DNA of 64,000 nt. Origin: Rhodopirellula sp. SM50. GTDB taxonomy: Bacteria > Planctomycetota > Planctomycetia > Pirellulales > Pirellulaceae. The position numbers and the translations under genes were made by a program. The notes under the pieces are model-generated. The model saw only the letters and a list, made by a program, of their open reading frames with translations, was not told where the DNA came from and did no database searches. The stretch spans positions 1 to 64,000 of the forward strand of contig NZ_NTFY01000022.1 in assembly GCF_002289565.1 (NCBI RefSeq). The letters are read 5' to 3'. Positions 34,525-43,049 of this stretch are shown here, one piece after another (within the stretch, counting starts at the first letter, position 1; every line of letters starts with the position of its first letter).

Positions 34525-36495
34525 ATGCTCCAACCTCTGCAACACGCTCCACGCCTCGTCTGGACCTGGTGTGCCGCCCTATTGCTCGTTGGGGGGCTTT
34601 GCCAAGGCTCGATCGGCGTCGCTCGGGCAGCTGACGGTGACAGTCCGGCCGATGACAATGCCAAAACGACCGACCAGTTGATCAAAGAGTTGATCGAGAA
34701 ACTCGGCAGCGACAGCTATGCCACCCGAATTCGGGCCCGGAATCAGCTGAAAATGTACGGGCTGGAAGCGTTTGATGCCCTTCGCGAGGCACAAAATCAT
34801 GACGACAGCGAGATCCTGTCGGCCGCCCGCTATTTGATCAGCAGCCTACAAGTCAGTTGGTCGAAGGATTCCGATCCGAAAGAAGTCCAAGAGATCCTCA
34901 GCGAATACGGCGCCCAAAGCGAAACCGACCGGCTGGGACGGATTGAGCTGCTCGGTCGTTTGCGGGACCAAATGGGCGTCGAGGCGTTGGCGAGGCTGGC
35001 CCGATTCGATCCCAGTGTTCCGCTCAGTCGTCGCGCGGCGATGTTGGTCCTGAAGCAGCCGCTCGGCCGCGAAAAGGTCAGCCGACGTCGGTTGGCCGAG
35101 CGGATCGAAGCGGTGATCGGAGACAACCCGCGCGATTCGTCACAGTGGTTGCTGGCCTACGCAAAGGATCTGCAGGCGGGAAGCTATTCGCCCGAGCGCT
35201 GGGAAGAACTCGTCCGCCAGCAGCGTAGGCAGGTCGATGCGGGAGTCAGCCCCGACGTCACGTCGGCGTCGGTGATGCAGATGATTCGCGTGCTGGCAAC
35301 GCGGGCCCTGGCTGAAGACGCACGTCAGGCGGCGTTGTCGCTGGTGATGGAGCACATCGATCTGATCGCCCCGGCGACTCGCGATCTGTCCGAACATGCC
35401 GGGTGGTCGATCCGCCAGGGGTTGTTCCCGATCGTGGTCGCACTCTACGAGCGGCATCAACACGCCTTCGGGGAAAACGCCGAATTGCTGTATTCGGCCG
35501 CACAAGCCTATGACGAAATTGGCCAGAGCGAGCTGGCCGAGGAACTCGCCGCGGACGCGCTGCAGATCAACCCCTTGCCCGAAGTCGTCGCGAGTGATGC
35601 TGCCAAACCCGGTGAGGCGGAAAAACCGAAAGCAGACGAAAACGCGATCACCGACCACCAGCTGCAAGAGATCGCGTATGCCCATTATCAAGCCGCGCTG
35701 TTGCTGCGTTCGCGAGGTCGATTCGAATGGGCCGAACGTGAAAATCGAGAAATCATCAAGCATTGCGATATCGAATCAATCGTCGGCGTCAGCGCGCGTC
35801 AGGAATTGGCGCGGATGTTCAGCGAACAGCTGCGCCATGAAGACGCCGCGACGGTGTTGTTTCCGATCGCCGATCGAGCCAAAAAAGATCGCCTCTATCA
35901 ATCGCGAATGTCGCGATGGCAAATCAGCCTGAGTCGGATCCGCAGCCTCTACGAATACGAAAGCGGACTCGCATTGCTGGAAAAAAGTGGTGACGATCGG
36001 GCGACGTTGAACGAGGTCAAAAGCAAGCTGCAACTCGCCTATCGATTTGACAACGACAACATCGATATCCTGATTCGGATGTATCGGTTGGATGATCCCG
36101 GCGACCCCGATTGGAAGCCATCGGTGATCAAACAGATTGTCCAGAATCGAGATGCGCTGCAGCAGCGAATCTCCCGGATCGAATCCCGCAAAAAGATCAT
36201 CAAGCCGGACGACTACAAGGCGGAACTGGGCGAAGCGTACAATCAATACGCTTGGTTGGTCGCCAACACCGAAGGCGATTATGAACGCGCGTTGAAATGC
36301 AGTCTGGATTCGTTGGAGTTCCTCGATTCAGATGATTTGATCTATCGCGCCGCGCGTCTGGATACCTGTGCCCGTTGCTACTTTGCGCTCGGCCGGATCG
36401 AAGAAGCGGTGATCACCCAGGAACAAGCGATCAAGCTTGACCCGTTCTCACCACCGATGCTCCGTCAGTTGGAACAGTTCAAAGCGGCGCTGTAG
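34525..36495 (+). CDS. Exported HEAT/TPR-repeat protein
   Basis: About 656 residues. A signal peptide covers about 1-36 (LVWTWCAALLLVGGLCQGSI, ending ARAADG). Residues about 50-90 look like a HEAT-type pair (SDSYATRIRARNQLKMYGLE, ALREAQNHDDSEILSAARYL). The rest is helical repeats with TPR units, clearest at the end (RAARLDTCARCYFALGRIEE, AVITQEQAIKLDPFSPPMLR) and around ENAELLYSAAQAYDEIGQSE. Such proteins act as periplasmic scaffolds; partners are unknown. The ATG at 34525 is chosen because it begins at the signal peptide. Its TAG stop is the first part of a 99-bp repeat. Confidence 0.75.
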   Translation: MLQPLQHAPRLVWTWCAALLLVGGLCQGSIGVARAADGDSPADDNAKTTDQLIKELIEKLGSDSYATRIRARNQLKMYGLEAFDALREAQNHDDSEILSAARYLISSLQVSWSKDSDPKEVQEILSEYGAQSETDRLGRIELLGRLRDQMGVEALARLARFDPSVPLSRRAAMLVLKQPLGREKVSRRRLAERIEAVIGDNPRDSSQWLLAYAKDLQAGSYSPERWEELVRQQRRQVDAGVSPDVTSASVMQMIRVLATRALAEDARQAALSLVMEHIDLIAPATRDLSEHAGWSIRQGLFPIVVALYERHQHAFGENAELLYSAAQAYDEIGQSELAEELAADALQINPLPEVVASDAAKPGEAEKPKADENAITDHQLQEIAYAHYQAALLLRSRGRFEWAERENREIIKHCDIESIVGVSARQELARMFSEQLRHEDAATVLFPIADRAKKDRLYQSRMSRWQISLSRIRSLYEYESGLALLEKSGDDRATLNEVKSKLQLAYRFDNDNIDILIRMYRLDDPGDPDWKPSVIKQIVQNRDALQQRISRIESRKKIIKPDDYKAELGEAYNQYAWLVANTEGDYERALKCSLDSLEFLDSDDLIYRAARLDTCARCYFALGRIEEAVITQEQAIKLDPFSPPMLRQLEQFKAAL

Positions 36496-36590
36496 GTCAC
36501 GCTGTGCGTGACGTTTCCTTGTTCCCAGGCTCCGCCTGGGAACACACTGCCTCGGAGGCTCCCGCCTCCTACCGGCGCACCGCGTGTGGC
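36492..36590 (+). repeat. 99-bp direct repeat, copy 1
   Basis: Nearly identical to 36770-36868; one clear difference is CTCCGCC versus CTCTGCC. It contains three short hairpins: GTCACGCTGTGCGTGAC, TTCCCAGGCTCCGCCTGGGAA and GGAGGCTCCCGCCTCC. The TAG stop of the upstream TPR gene is its third to fifth base. Confidence 0.9.
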
Positions 36591-36769
36591 AGAGCCTCAG
36601 AGGCATTGCGTTGCATGGGAATCCGCTAAGACTTTCGCAGCGCCGGCCCTCTCTGGCGTTTGCTTGCTGCGCAAACGCCGTCTCTCCCAGGGGGAGAGAA
36701 TCTAAATTGGTTGCCAAATCCTGCAGCAAAAGAATCGCCGTCCCCCGCCTCCTGACCGCGAACAGACCA

Positions 36770-36868
36770 GTAGGTCACGCTGTGCGTGACGTTTCCTTGT
36801 TCCCAGGCTCTGCCTGGGAACACACTGCCTCGGAGGCTCCCGCCTCCTACCGGCGCACCGCGTGTGGC
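36770..36868 (+). repeat. 99-bp direct repeat, copy 2
   Basis: Second copy of the 36492-36590 repeat with the same three hairpins, in the same orientation. 36591-36769 between the copies, which includes AGCGCCGGCCCTCTCTGGCG, has no convincing gene. Together with the spacer this fills the TPR-rhomboid intergenic region. Confidence 0.9.
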
Positions 36869-36935
36869 GAGCGCCATCCCGCCGACGCGTTCCAAGGCGG
36901 GGCCTTGGAAAGAGGCAAGCAGGATGCTTACCCCA

Positions 36936-38288
36936 CTACTCCCCACGTGCCAGGCTGAGCAGTTCGTCGCGTTTGCGCAACCGCTCCTTCTTTTCAGCGT
37001 CAATCGATTGGCCTTCCGGTACCACGATCTTCTCCAACGTCGCAATGGCGTGGTCGCGGCGCTGCAGCACTCGCAGTTGAATTTGTGCCAGCCGCAGACA
37101 AGCGTCATCAGCCAGCGCGCCTTGTTTTTCGACCAGGATGGCGAGCGGACGAATCGCGTTGACCCATTGGCGTTGCGTGCACAGATCCGATGCGTAGCGC
37201 ATCAACGTCGTCTCGGCCATACCCGCGCCGATTTTAAGCGTGTCCAATCGCAAGAACGCTTGCTGTGCTGCCGGCATATTGTTTGATTGCAGACTCTGAC
37301 GGAGCACGTAGGCCAAGCGATTGAACTCGGGATGGGCCTGACATTTTTCGGCCACATGCTCCGGCGACACTTCGGATGTCCGTCGTTTCTTTTTGCGAGA
37401 TTTCCTTGGGGAACCAGCGGACGGGACGGCAGGGGAGGGTGATTTGGTTTTGGGTTTCCTCTTGCTCGACGCAAGACCGATGTACTGACTTTTTGAAACG
37501 TCGCCGCCGGTCACCTGCAACGCCTTTTCGACCGGGTTTTCAATTTCGTCGTGCTTGTCGCGATCGCGTTGTCGCTGCTTTTCGCCGTACAGCAACGGGT
37601 ATTGTTGCAACCACTCGTTGCGGGAGATCGCATCCCAGCCTTCGCAATCAACCTCGTCGGTTTTAAGAAAGTAGATTCCGATCGGGAATCCCATCAGGGC
37701 ACCGATCACGTGTCCCATCGCACCGGACATCGCAAATCCGCTAAAGACGACGGAGAGGACATCCATTCCGATGAAGAACACGCAGATCGTGACGATGCGT
37801 GGTTCGGCGGTCCCCACGAACGGGAAGAAGAAGTAGAAGACACTGATTTCGTTTTCCGGCGCCCAGATCAGCGCGATCACCATCAGGGTCGAAATCACCC
37901 CCGACGCCCCGCCGGCCGCTTCTTCGCCGCCCAGGAAAAACATCGGGATCTGTACCACCGCGCCGATCAGGAGACAGGTTGCCAGGTAGATTCCCAAGAA
38001 GCGACGATTTCCGATTTTGCCTTCCACCACCAGGCCAAAGCAGAACAGGAAGAACATGTTGCCCATCAGGTGAAATGGGTCAAAGTGCATGAAATTGCCC
38101 GTCAGCCATTGAAGCGGATTGATCTGGTTGAACTGAATCAACAGCCAATCAATCTGCTCCGGTTCCCAAGTGCCGATGAAGACCTGGAACGTGGTCGCGA
38201 AAAAGACGACGATGTTCGTGACAATCAAACCTCCCGTGACCCAAGGCAGGTGATAAAGAGGCGCGTCGGTGCTGTAGGGGATGATCAT
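36936..38288 (-). CDS. Rhomboid-family intramembrane serine protease
   Basis: 450 residues. The N-terminal half has six to seven transmembrane segments with NFMHFDPFHLMGNMFFLFCF (the conserved H..N region), catalytic Ser in GGASGVISTLMVI, and catalytic His in AMGHVIGALMGFPIG. The C-terminal about 200 residues are soluble: a Lys/Arg/Ser-rich linker (KRKPKTKSPSPAVP, SPRKSRKKKRRTSEV) and a helical block ending GQSIDAEKKERLRKRDELLS. Rhomboids cleave membrane proteins within the bilayer; the substrate is unknown. It is convergent with the TPR gene across the repeat-rich gap. Confidence 0.88.
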   Translation of the reverse strand: MIIPYSTDAPLYHLPWVTGGLIVTNIVVFFATTFQVFIGTWEPEQIDWLLIQFNQINPLQWLTGNFMHFDPFHLMGNMFFLFCFGLVVEGKIGNRRFLGIYLATCLLIGAVVQIPMFFLGGEEAAGGASGVISTLMVIALIWAPENEISVFYFFFPFVGTAEPRIVTICVFFIGMDVLSVVFSGFAMSGAMGHVIGALMGFPIGIYFLKTDEVDCEGWDAISRNEWLQQYPLLYGEKQRQRDRDKHDEIENPVEKALQVTGGDVSKSQYIGLASSKRKPKTKSPSPAVPSAGSPRKSRKKKRRTSEVSPEHVAEKCQAHPEFNRLAYVLRQSLQSNNMPAAQQAFLRLDTLKIGAGMAETTLMRYASDLCTQRQWVNAIRPLAILVEKQGALADDACLRLAQIQLRVLQRRDHAIATLEKIVVPEGQSIDAEKKERLRKRDELLSLARGE

Positions 38289-38369
38289 CCAAGGGACTCA
38301 CGTAGACAAACAAATCGTCATTTGTGCCCCAAATCATACACCAATCGGGCCGCTCGCTGACGCGTCCCG

Positions 38370-38402
38370 CTGGCATTGTCGGCGCACGCGCCGGCATGCC
38401 AG
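38370..38402. repeat. Palindromic REP-like hairpin
   Basis: CTGGCATTGTCGGCG pairs with CGCCGGCATGCCAG with one bulge and a short loop, in the gap between the divergent rhomboid and SGNH genes (38289-38589). Further GTGGCGTCAGCCAGTGGCG sequence follows. No gene is seen in this gap. Confidence 0.6.
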
Positions 38403-38589
38403 CACGTGGCGTCAGCCAGTGGCGCGTGTGGATGGGACCTGTGGCGTTGATCCGATGTGAGTATCCTGTAGCTCCACGCGCCACCTGACTTCTCTCATAC
38501 CTCTCCTCCACCATGCTTCGCATCGCGCCGCCCGACAGCCCCGCTGGGACTGGAATGATTTCGCCGACTCCTTCTGTCGTGGGCCAGTG

Positions 38590-39633
38590 ATGCTGTGTCG
38601 ATGGATCGTCGGAATGCTGCTCGGTACCGCGTTGGTGGGCGTTACCTCGCCGTGGTTCGTTCGCAGTTACGTGCCGCGCATCGAAGACCCGACGCGGGGA
38701 GTCGCGGTGCTGCAACCGGGATCGGATTACCGGTGGCGGAGTGAAGGGTACGCGACGACGCAGATCGGACCGATGGGAATGCCGGGAAAAGTAACCCTGG
38801 AACACGAGGATCCCGGCGGTCTTCGTTTGGCACTGTGGGGAGACTCTCAGGCCGAAGGGGTTTGTGTGGAGGATCGCGAAAAGATCGCGGCCCAAGTGGC
38901 CAGGCTGTCGTCGAATCAGATCCACGTTTATCCGTTCGCGCGTAGCGGCGACGACTGCAACGACTGGATCGCGCAGATCACAACGTTGCGTGACAACGAT
39001 TTAGTCCACGTCGACGCCCACGTCTTTCTGATCGTCGAGTGGTCCGACTGGACGGTTGAAATCGCTGATGCCGACGAAGGCCTGGATCCGTCGCGGTCCA
39101 AAATCAGCGCGACGTTTCCCGCCTTCCTGATCCAAGCGGTTCGCAACATCCTGACGACCGGTGACGGATCGACACGGCGCCGACTCAGGTTTCGTCCCGG
39201 ACCGGACAGGTCGCAACAGGTGTCAATCGATTCGGAGACTTCCGGTGAGCCGCGTCTGGCGAAGGCTGAACGCTTGTCTGGCCAGTTGGAACGGCTGCGC
39301 CGACAATGCGACGCGCCGTGCATCTTCGTTTACGCACCCTTGATCCCCGCAATCATCGACGGTGAAACCCTATTCAATGACCCGGATCAGTGGCTGTTCG
39401 ACCGTTTCCGCCGACACTGTTCCGCGCATGGTTTTTACGTTCTCGATGCGCGAGACGCGATGACCGCGGCAGCCCGCGTGGGCGATTGGCCGCGAGGATT
39501 TCACAACGGCCAATTCGGGGTGGGGCACTACAACGCGACTGGAAACCGAATCATTGCGGAACAACTGTTGGAGATCCCCGATCGGTTTGCGTCGTCCGTG
39601 CAACCCCAACACGACGATCCGGCGAAGGACTGA
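38590..39633 (+). CDS. SGNH-like (AlgX/AlgJ-type) putative O-acetylation protein
   Basis: About 347 residues. One N-terminal transmembrane or signal segment (WIVGMLLGTALVGVTSPWFV). SGNH block I is LALWGDSQAEGVCVED with the nucleophile Ser. The final block is GVGHYNATGNRIIAEQLLE with the catalytic His. It resembles the periplasmic esterase/acetyltransferase partners of MBOAT proteins in alginate-type O-acetylation. It is 6 nt upstream of the MBOAT gene on the same strand, which supports a two-gene polysaccharide or glycan acyl-transfer system. A GTG three bases upstream is an alternative start. Confidence 0.78.
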   Translation: MLCRWIVGMLLGTALVGVTSPWFVRSYVPRIEDPTRGVAVLQPGSDYRWRSEGYATTQIGPMGMPGKVTLEHEDPGGLRLALWGDSQAEGVCVEDREKIAAQVARLSSNQIHVYPFARSGDDCNDWIAQITTLRDNDLVHVDAHVFLIVEWSDWTVEIADADEGLDPSRSKISATFPAFLIQAVRNILTTGDGSTRRRLRFRPGPDRSQQVSIDSETSGEPRLAKAERLSGQLERLRRQCDAPCIFVYAPLIPAIIDGETLFNDPDQWLFDRFRRHCSAHGFYVLDARDAMTAAARVGDWPRGFHNGQFGVGHYNATGNRIIAEQLLEIPDRFASSVQPQHDDPAKD

Positions 39634-39639
39634 TCCACG

Positions 39640-41022
39640 ATGCAGTTCACGCAGATCGAGTTTCTGATCTTTCTGGGATTGATTCTGTTGGCCGTTTGGC
39701 GATGTCGCACACGGGTGCCGCGCAATCTGATCCTGCTCGTGGCCAGCTACTACTTTTATTCGTACTGGGACTACCGTTTCTGTGGTCTGTTGTTGTTATC
39801 AACGGCAGTCGACTATTTCGTGGCCGGACGGATTTCGCATGCGGCATCATCTGGGGGCAAGAAGGCGTGGTTGTGCGTCAGCCTTGGCGTGAACTTGGGT
39901 GTCCTCGGTTTTTTCAAGTACTTCAATTTCTTTATCGAGTCCGCGACACCGTTGATCGAAGCGGCCGGTCTCAACGCGAGCACGTTGAACATCATCTTGC
40001 CGGTCGGCATTTCGTTCTACACCTTCCAGACGCTCAGCTACACGATCGATGTTTATCGCGGCAAGATCCGGCCGACCGATTCGCTGCTCGATTTTACGTT
40101 GTATGTCGCTTTTTTTCCCCAATTGGTCGCCGGGCCGATCGTCCGCGCCAGCGAGTTATTGCCACAGCTAGCGCGGCGGCCGAACTGGTCAACGCTACGG
40201 TTTTATGGCGGGTTTCAACTGGCGCTTTGCGGACTGATCAAGAAAGTGCTTTTGGCGGACCGCTTGGGCGAAGTCGTTGATGTGGTGTTTGCCGCACCGC
40301 AGCTCTACGGCGGACTGACCGTCTGGCTGGCGGTGATCGGTTACGCAGGACAGATTTACTATGATTTTTCCGGCTACACCGACATCGCAATCGGAGTCGC
40401 GAAGATGCTGGGTTATCGTTTTCCCAAAAACTTTCGACACCCCTACTTGGCAACCAGCGTCGCCGATTTTTGGCATCGCTGGCACATGACGCTTTCACGT
40501 TGGCTGCGTGACTATCTCTACATTCCGCTGGGCGGCAGTCGCCGGGGGACATTCCGCACCAACGTCAATCTGATCCTCACGATGGTACTTGGCGGCCTGT
40601 GGCACGGGGCGGCATGGACGTTCGTGCTGTGGGGCTTCTGGCACGGTGTGGCGCTGGTCTGCGAACGCGAACTCCACCGGCGGTATGACGTACGAAAGGC
40701 CGTGTGGTTGGGAAGGTTGTCGACGTTCTTGGTGGTCGTTTTCGGCTGGGTGCTGTTTCGCAGCACGTCGCTGGACCACGTCGCGTCGATCACGCGGCAG
40801 TTGCTGTTTCAGTCAGCGGGAATTAATTGGTATCCGCCGTTGGCGATCGCGGCGATCGGGATCATGGTTCTGGAACATGCCGCCTGGACGACGCGTCTGA
40901 GAATCGCGATGCGTCTGCGTCTGGAGCGTTGGTACACGCCAATCGCGATCACGGTCCTGGTCTGGTGCTTGGTGCTCTACGCCCCGCGCGGCTTCACCCC
41001 GTTCGTGTACTTCCAGTTTTGA
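39640..41022 (+). CDS. AlgI-like MBOAT membrane-bound O-acyltransferase
   Basis: 460 residues with about ten transmembrane segments. Family signatures are TQIEFLIFLGLILLAVW at the start, PVGISFYTFQTLSYTIDVYR, FFPQLVAGPIVRASELLPQL, YYDFSGYTDIAIGVAKMLGY, DFWHRWHMTLSRWLRDYLYI, PLGGSR and the catalytic-His segment MVLGGLWHGAAWTFVLWGFW. AlgI/DltB-type proteins pass acyl groups across the membrane to a periplasmic partner, here presumably the SGNH-like protein just upstream. The target polymer is not evident. It ends 4 bp before a convergent gene. Confidence 0.93.
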   Translation: MQFTQIEFLIFLGLILLAVWRCRTRVPRNLILLVASYYFYSYWDYRFCGLLLLSTAVDYFVAGRISHAASSGGKKAWLCVSLGVNLGVLGFFKYFNFFIESATPLIEAAGLNASTLNIILPVGISFYTFQTLSYTIDVYRGKIRPTDSLLDFTLYVAFFPQLVAGPIVRASELLPQLARRPNWSTLRFYGGFQLALCGLIKKVLLADRLGEVVDVVFAAPQLYGGLTVWLAVIGYAGQIYYDFSGYTDIAIGVAKMLGYRFPKNFRHPYLATSVADFWHRWHMTLSRWLRDYLYIPLGGSRRGTFRTNVNLILTMVLGGLWHGAAWTFVLWGFWHGVALVCERELHRRYDVRKAVWLGRLSTFLVVVFGWVLFRSTSLDHVASITRQLLFQSAGINWYPPLAIAAIGIMVLEHAAWTTRLRIAMRLRLERWYTPIAITVLVWCLVLYAPRGFTPFVYFQF

Positions 41023-41026
41023 GCGT

Positions 41027-41770
41027 TTAGTGCAGCGAGATCGCTTCTTGCAGCGGTCTCAAGACGGCACTGACGAGATACTCATCGACCAGATCGCGGC
41101 AGAGGGATGACAGCCGCATGAATTCTTTGTCAAACGACTCATCCGGCCCCAGGCTGTCGTATCGGCGCACGGTCAAATAAACGCTCAGTTGATCTTCGCT
41201 GTATTCGCCCGTCCGCACTTGATAGGCCGTCGTCCGAGATTCGAAACTGATTCGACACTGAGTCCGGCATTCTTCATCGAGCGCGAATTGCAGCGACGGC
41301 TCGTTGGAGAGCACTTTGCCGTAGGGCAGCGTGGTAAAGCGTTCCAGAGCAGGCGCGATTCCGATCGCCTGGTTCAAAATCTCGTTGTGGTTCCCGCGAT
41401 AGTTGAAATCGAATCCCAGCATCACGCTCAACGCTTCGCAATCCAGTGGCGTGATGGATAGCTCATAGGGAACCAGTTCCAAGATGCTGCGGTGCTGGTC
41501 GATCGCGGCCTCCAACGATTCGGGGTTCACCGAACCGCTGTTGAGCCGGCGGGGCTCGATCGAAACCCAGCGGTAGGAACCTTTTTCCTTTTCTTCTTCG
41601 AGCACAAATTCTGACTTCTCGCGGGAATAGAAGTTCAGCATCTGGGGGTAACGACGTCTGACCTGTTCGAAATAGTGCAGCACGGACTCGCGATTTTGCG
41701 GCAGATCCATTTCGGTCGCCAAGTTCATGTTGAGATAAAAATCATCGCTGAACATTCCGTAATCGCTCAT
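41027..41770 (-). CDS. Conserved hypothetical protein
   Basis: 247 residues, no signal peptide or transmembrane segment. It opens SDYGMFSDDFYLNMNLATEM and continues with an acidic/aromatic alpha-beta pattern (SVLHYFEQVRRRYPQMLNFY, LDCEALSVMLGFDFNYRGNH). The composition and length are those of a folded cytoplasmic protein, and the reading frame is clean, but no family was recognised. Convergent with the MBOAT gene. An in-frame Met at residue 6 would give only a slightly shorter protein. Confidence 0.65.
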   Translation of the reverse strand: MSDYGMFSDDFYLNMNLATEMDLPQNRESVLHYFEQVRRRYPQMLNFYSREKSEFVLEEEKEKGSYRWVSIEPRRLNSGSVNPESLEAAIDQHRSILELVPYELSITPLDCEALSVMLGFDFNYRGNHNEILNQAIGIAPALERFTTLPYGKVLSNEPSLQFALDEECRTQCRISFESRTTAYQVRTGEYSEDQLSVYLTVRRYDSLGPDESFDKEFMRLSSLCRDLVDEYLVSAVLRPLQEAISLH

Positions 41771-41848
41771 CCGCTGCAGAGTCCTTGTTTTGGTGTGTAG
41801 TCCAACCGAGCCGTTGGAGAGAAGAGAGTGGATCGGCGCCTGCCGTGG

Positions 41849-42532
41849 TTACTTCGCGAAGACGACAACATCGTCGAAGGCGTTTAAGTCGTCAAACGAT
41901 CCGAGGCCGATTCGTCCGTGGGTGAACGTCTTGTCAAACACCTCCATCTGCGGTTGAGCCATGTCATCGAAAAAGATCGCGATTCTGCCGGATTCGACAT
42001 CACGCACCAATTTGACCTGGTGCCATTGGTCGTCCCAAGGCGTTTCGCGGGTGTTGTTGGTCAGTGCCCGACGCGGTGCTTCGTTGACGATCATGATTTG
42101 GCCGCTGTGCGGGTCGGGGCGAGCCCCCAGGTGCACGTAATAAAAGTGCTGGTCGTCGCGATAATTGAAAAACACGCAGCAATCGCGATGATTTCCGGTG
42201 TCTTTGGTGCTTTTGACACGAAAGTGGATCTCGAAGCTGCCCAATTCCAGGTCCTTGATCAGTGCGACATGCAACGGGCTGCGAACCGGCGGCTTGTACT
42301 CGCTGCTGCGGTCGGTGATTTCGATCGTCTGGGAGCCGTCTCGTCGGCTGTGTTTCCAGGTCTTCGGGTCGAGCATCTCCCAACGCTGGGTCCCCGACTC
42401 GAAATCATCCGTAAAAACCGGCTCGTCGGCGTGCCCGCGTCCCTGGCCCGAAATTCCCTGGCCCCAGACCATGCCGGCCAAGATCAGCACGACGAGGCGG
42501 AAAAACAGGGGGGTGACCGTTCGGAAACGCAT
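41849..42532 (-). CDS. Secreted concanavalin-like (DUF1080/LamG-type) protein
   Basis: About 227 residues. The signal peptide (FRTVTPLFFRLVVLILAGMV) ends near SGQGRGHADE. The body is a single beta-sandwich: FTDDFESGTQRWEMLDPKTW, ELGSFEIHFRVKSTKDTGNH, DCCVFFNYRDDQHFYYVHLG, QWHQVKLVRDVESGRIAIFF, IGLGSFDDLNAFDDVVVFAK. This fold is typical of planctomycete DUF1080 and LamG proteins that bind or cleave glycans. The ATG at 42532 is preferred over ATG 42568 because it starts the signal peptide. Substrate unknown. Confidence 0.75.
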   Translation of the reverse strand: MRFRTVTPLFFRLVVLILAGMVWGQGISGQGRGHADEPVFTDDFESGTQRWEMLDPKTWKHSRRDGSQTIEITDRSSEYKPPVRSPLHVALIKDLELGSFEIHFRVKSTKDTGNHRDCCVFFNYRDDQHFYYVHLGARPDPHSGQIMIVNEAPRRALTNNTRETPWDDQWHQVKLVRDVESGRIAIFFDDMAQPQMEVFDKTFTHGRIGLGSFDDLNAFDDVVVFAK

Positions 42533-42686
42533 CGACAGTGGTCGGGCACAGAGCATGGCGTGCGTCATGGCGGAGTGCAGGCTCGGTTGAATCAGGTCAC
42601 GGCGGCAGAAACGATCGAGTATAGACGAGGTTGGCCCAGACTGCCATCGGCTGTTGGCAGGACCTGTCAGTCAGGGTGACCACTCG

Positions 42687-42822
42687 GGCAACGCTGTGAA
42701 GCATTTTTCCCATGTGTTTGTTGAGGTTTTAGCGGCAGGGCGCGAGCCCTCCGGTTCTTCATCTCTGCCAAAACACCGGAGGGCTCGCGCCCTGCCGCTA
42801 AAAAATGCTTCACAGCGTTGCC
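42687..42822. repeat. 136-bp near-palindrome with nested REP-like arms
   Basis: The outer arms GGCAACGCTGTGAAGCATTT (from 42687) and AATGCTTCACAGCGTTGCC (ending 42822) are complementary. The inner arms AGCGGCAGGGCGCGAGCCC (42731-42749) and GGGCTCGCGCCCTGCCGCT (42781-42799) are also complementary, around a short loop. It could form a long cruciform or RNA hairpin. It lies in the 42569-43049 gap, which otherwise has no gene. Confidence 0.9.
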
Positions 42823-43049
42823 AGCCAGGGTGTGTGATTCAGGCTGTGTAGAGAGCAATGCGATCGCAGCGGGGTGGATGAAGTGGGGCTGCAGCGGAGA
42901 TTCGATTCGTGTTTCGTCGCTTAGGCGGGCCTGTGCTGTCGTACACCGACAAATTCGTTAAATTGCGGCTCCGGCGACGGTCCTCGCAAGCCCCGATGCC
43001 ATTCGTGTTCCATCACTAGAACCTCTTCTTCCAGTTGGATTGCTTTTTG

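Noticed and set aside
36508-36958. Short open frames within the 99-bp repeats
   Set aside because: They overlap the hairpin repeats and the peptides mirror them twice; no independent evidence of coding.
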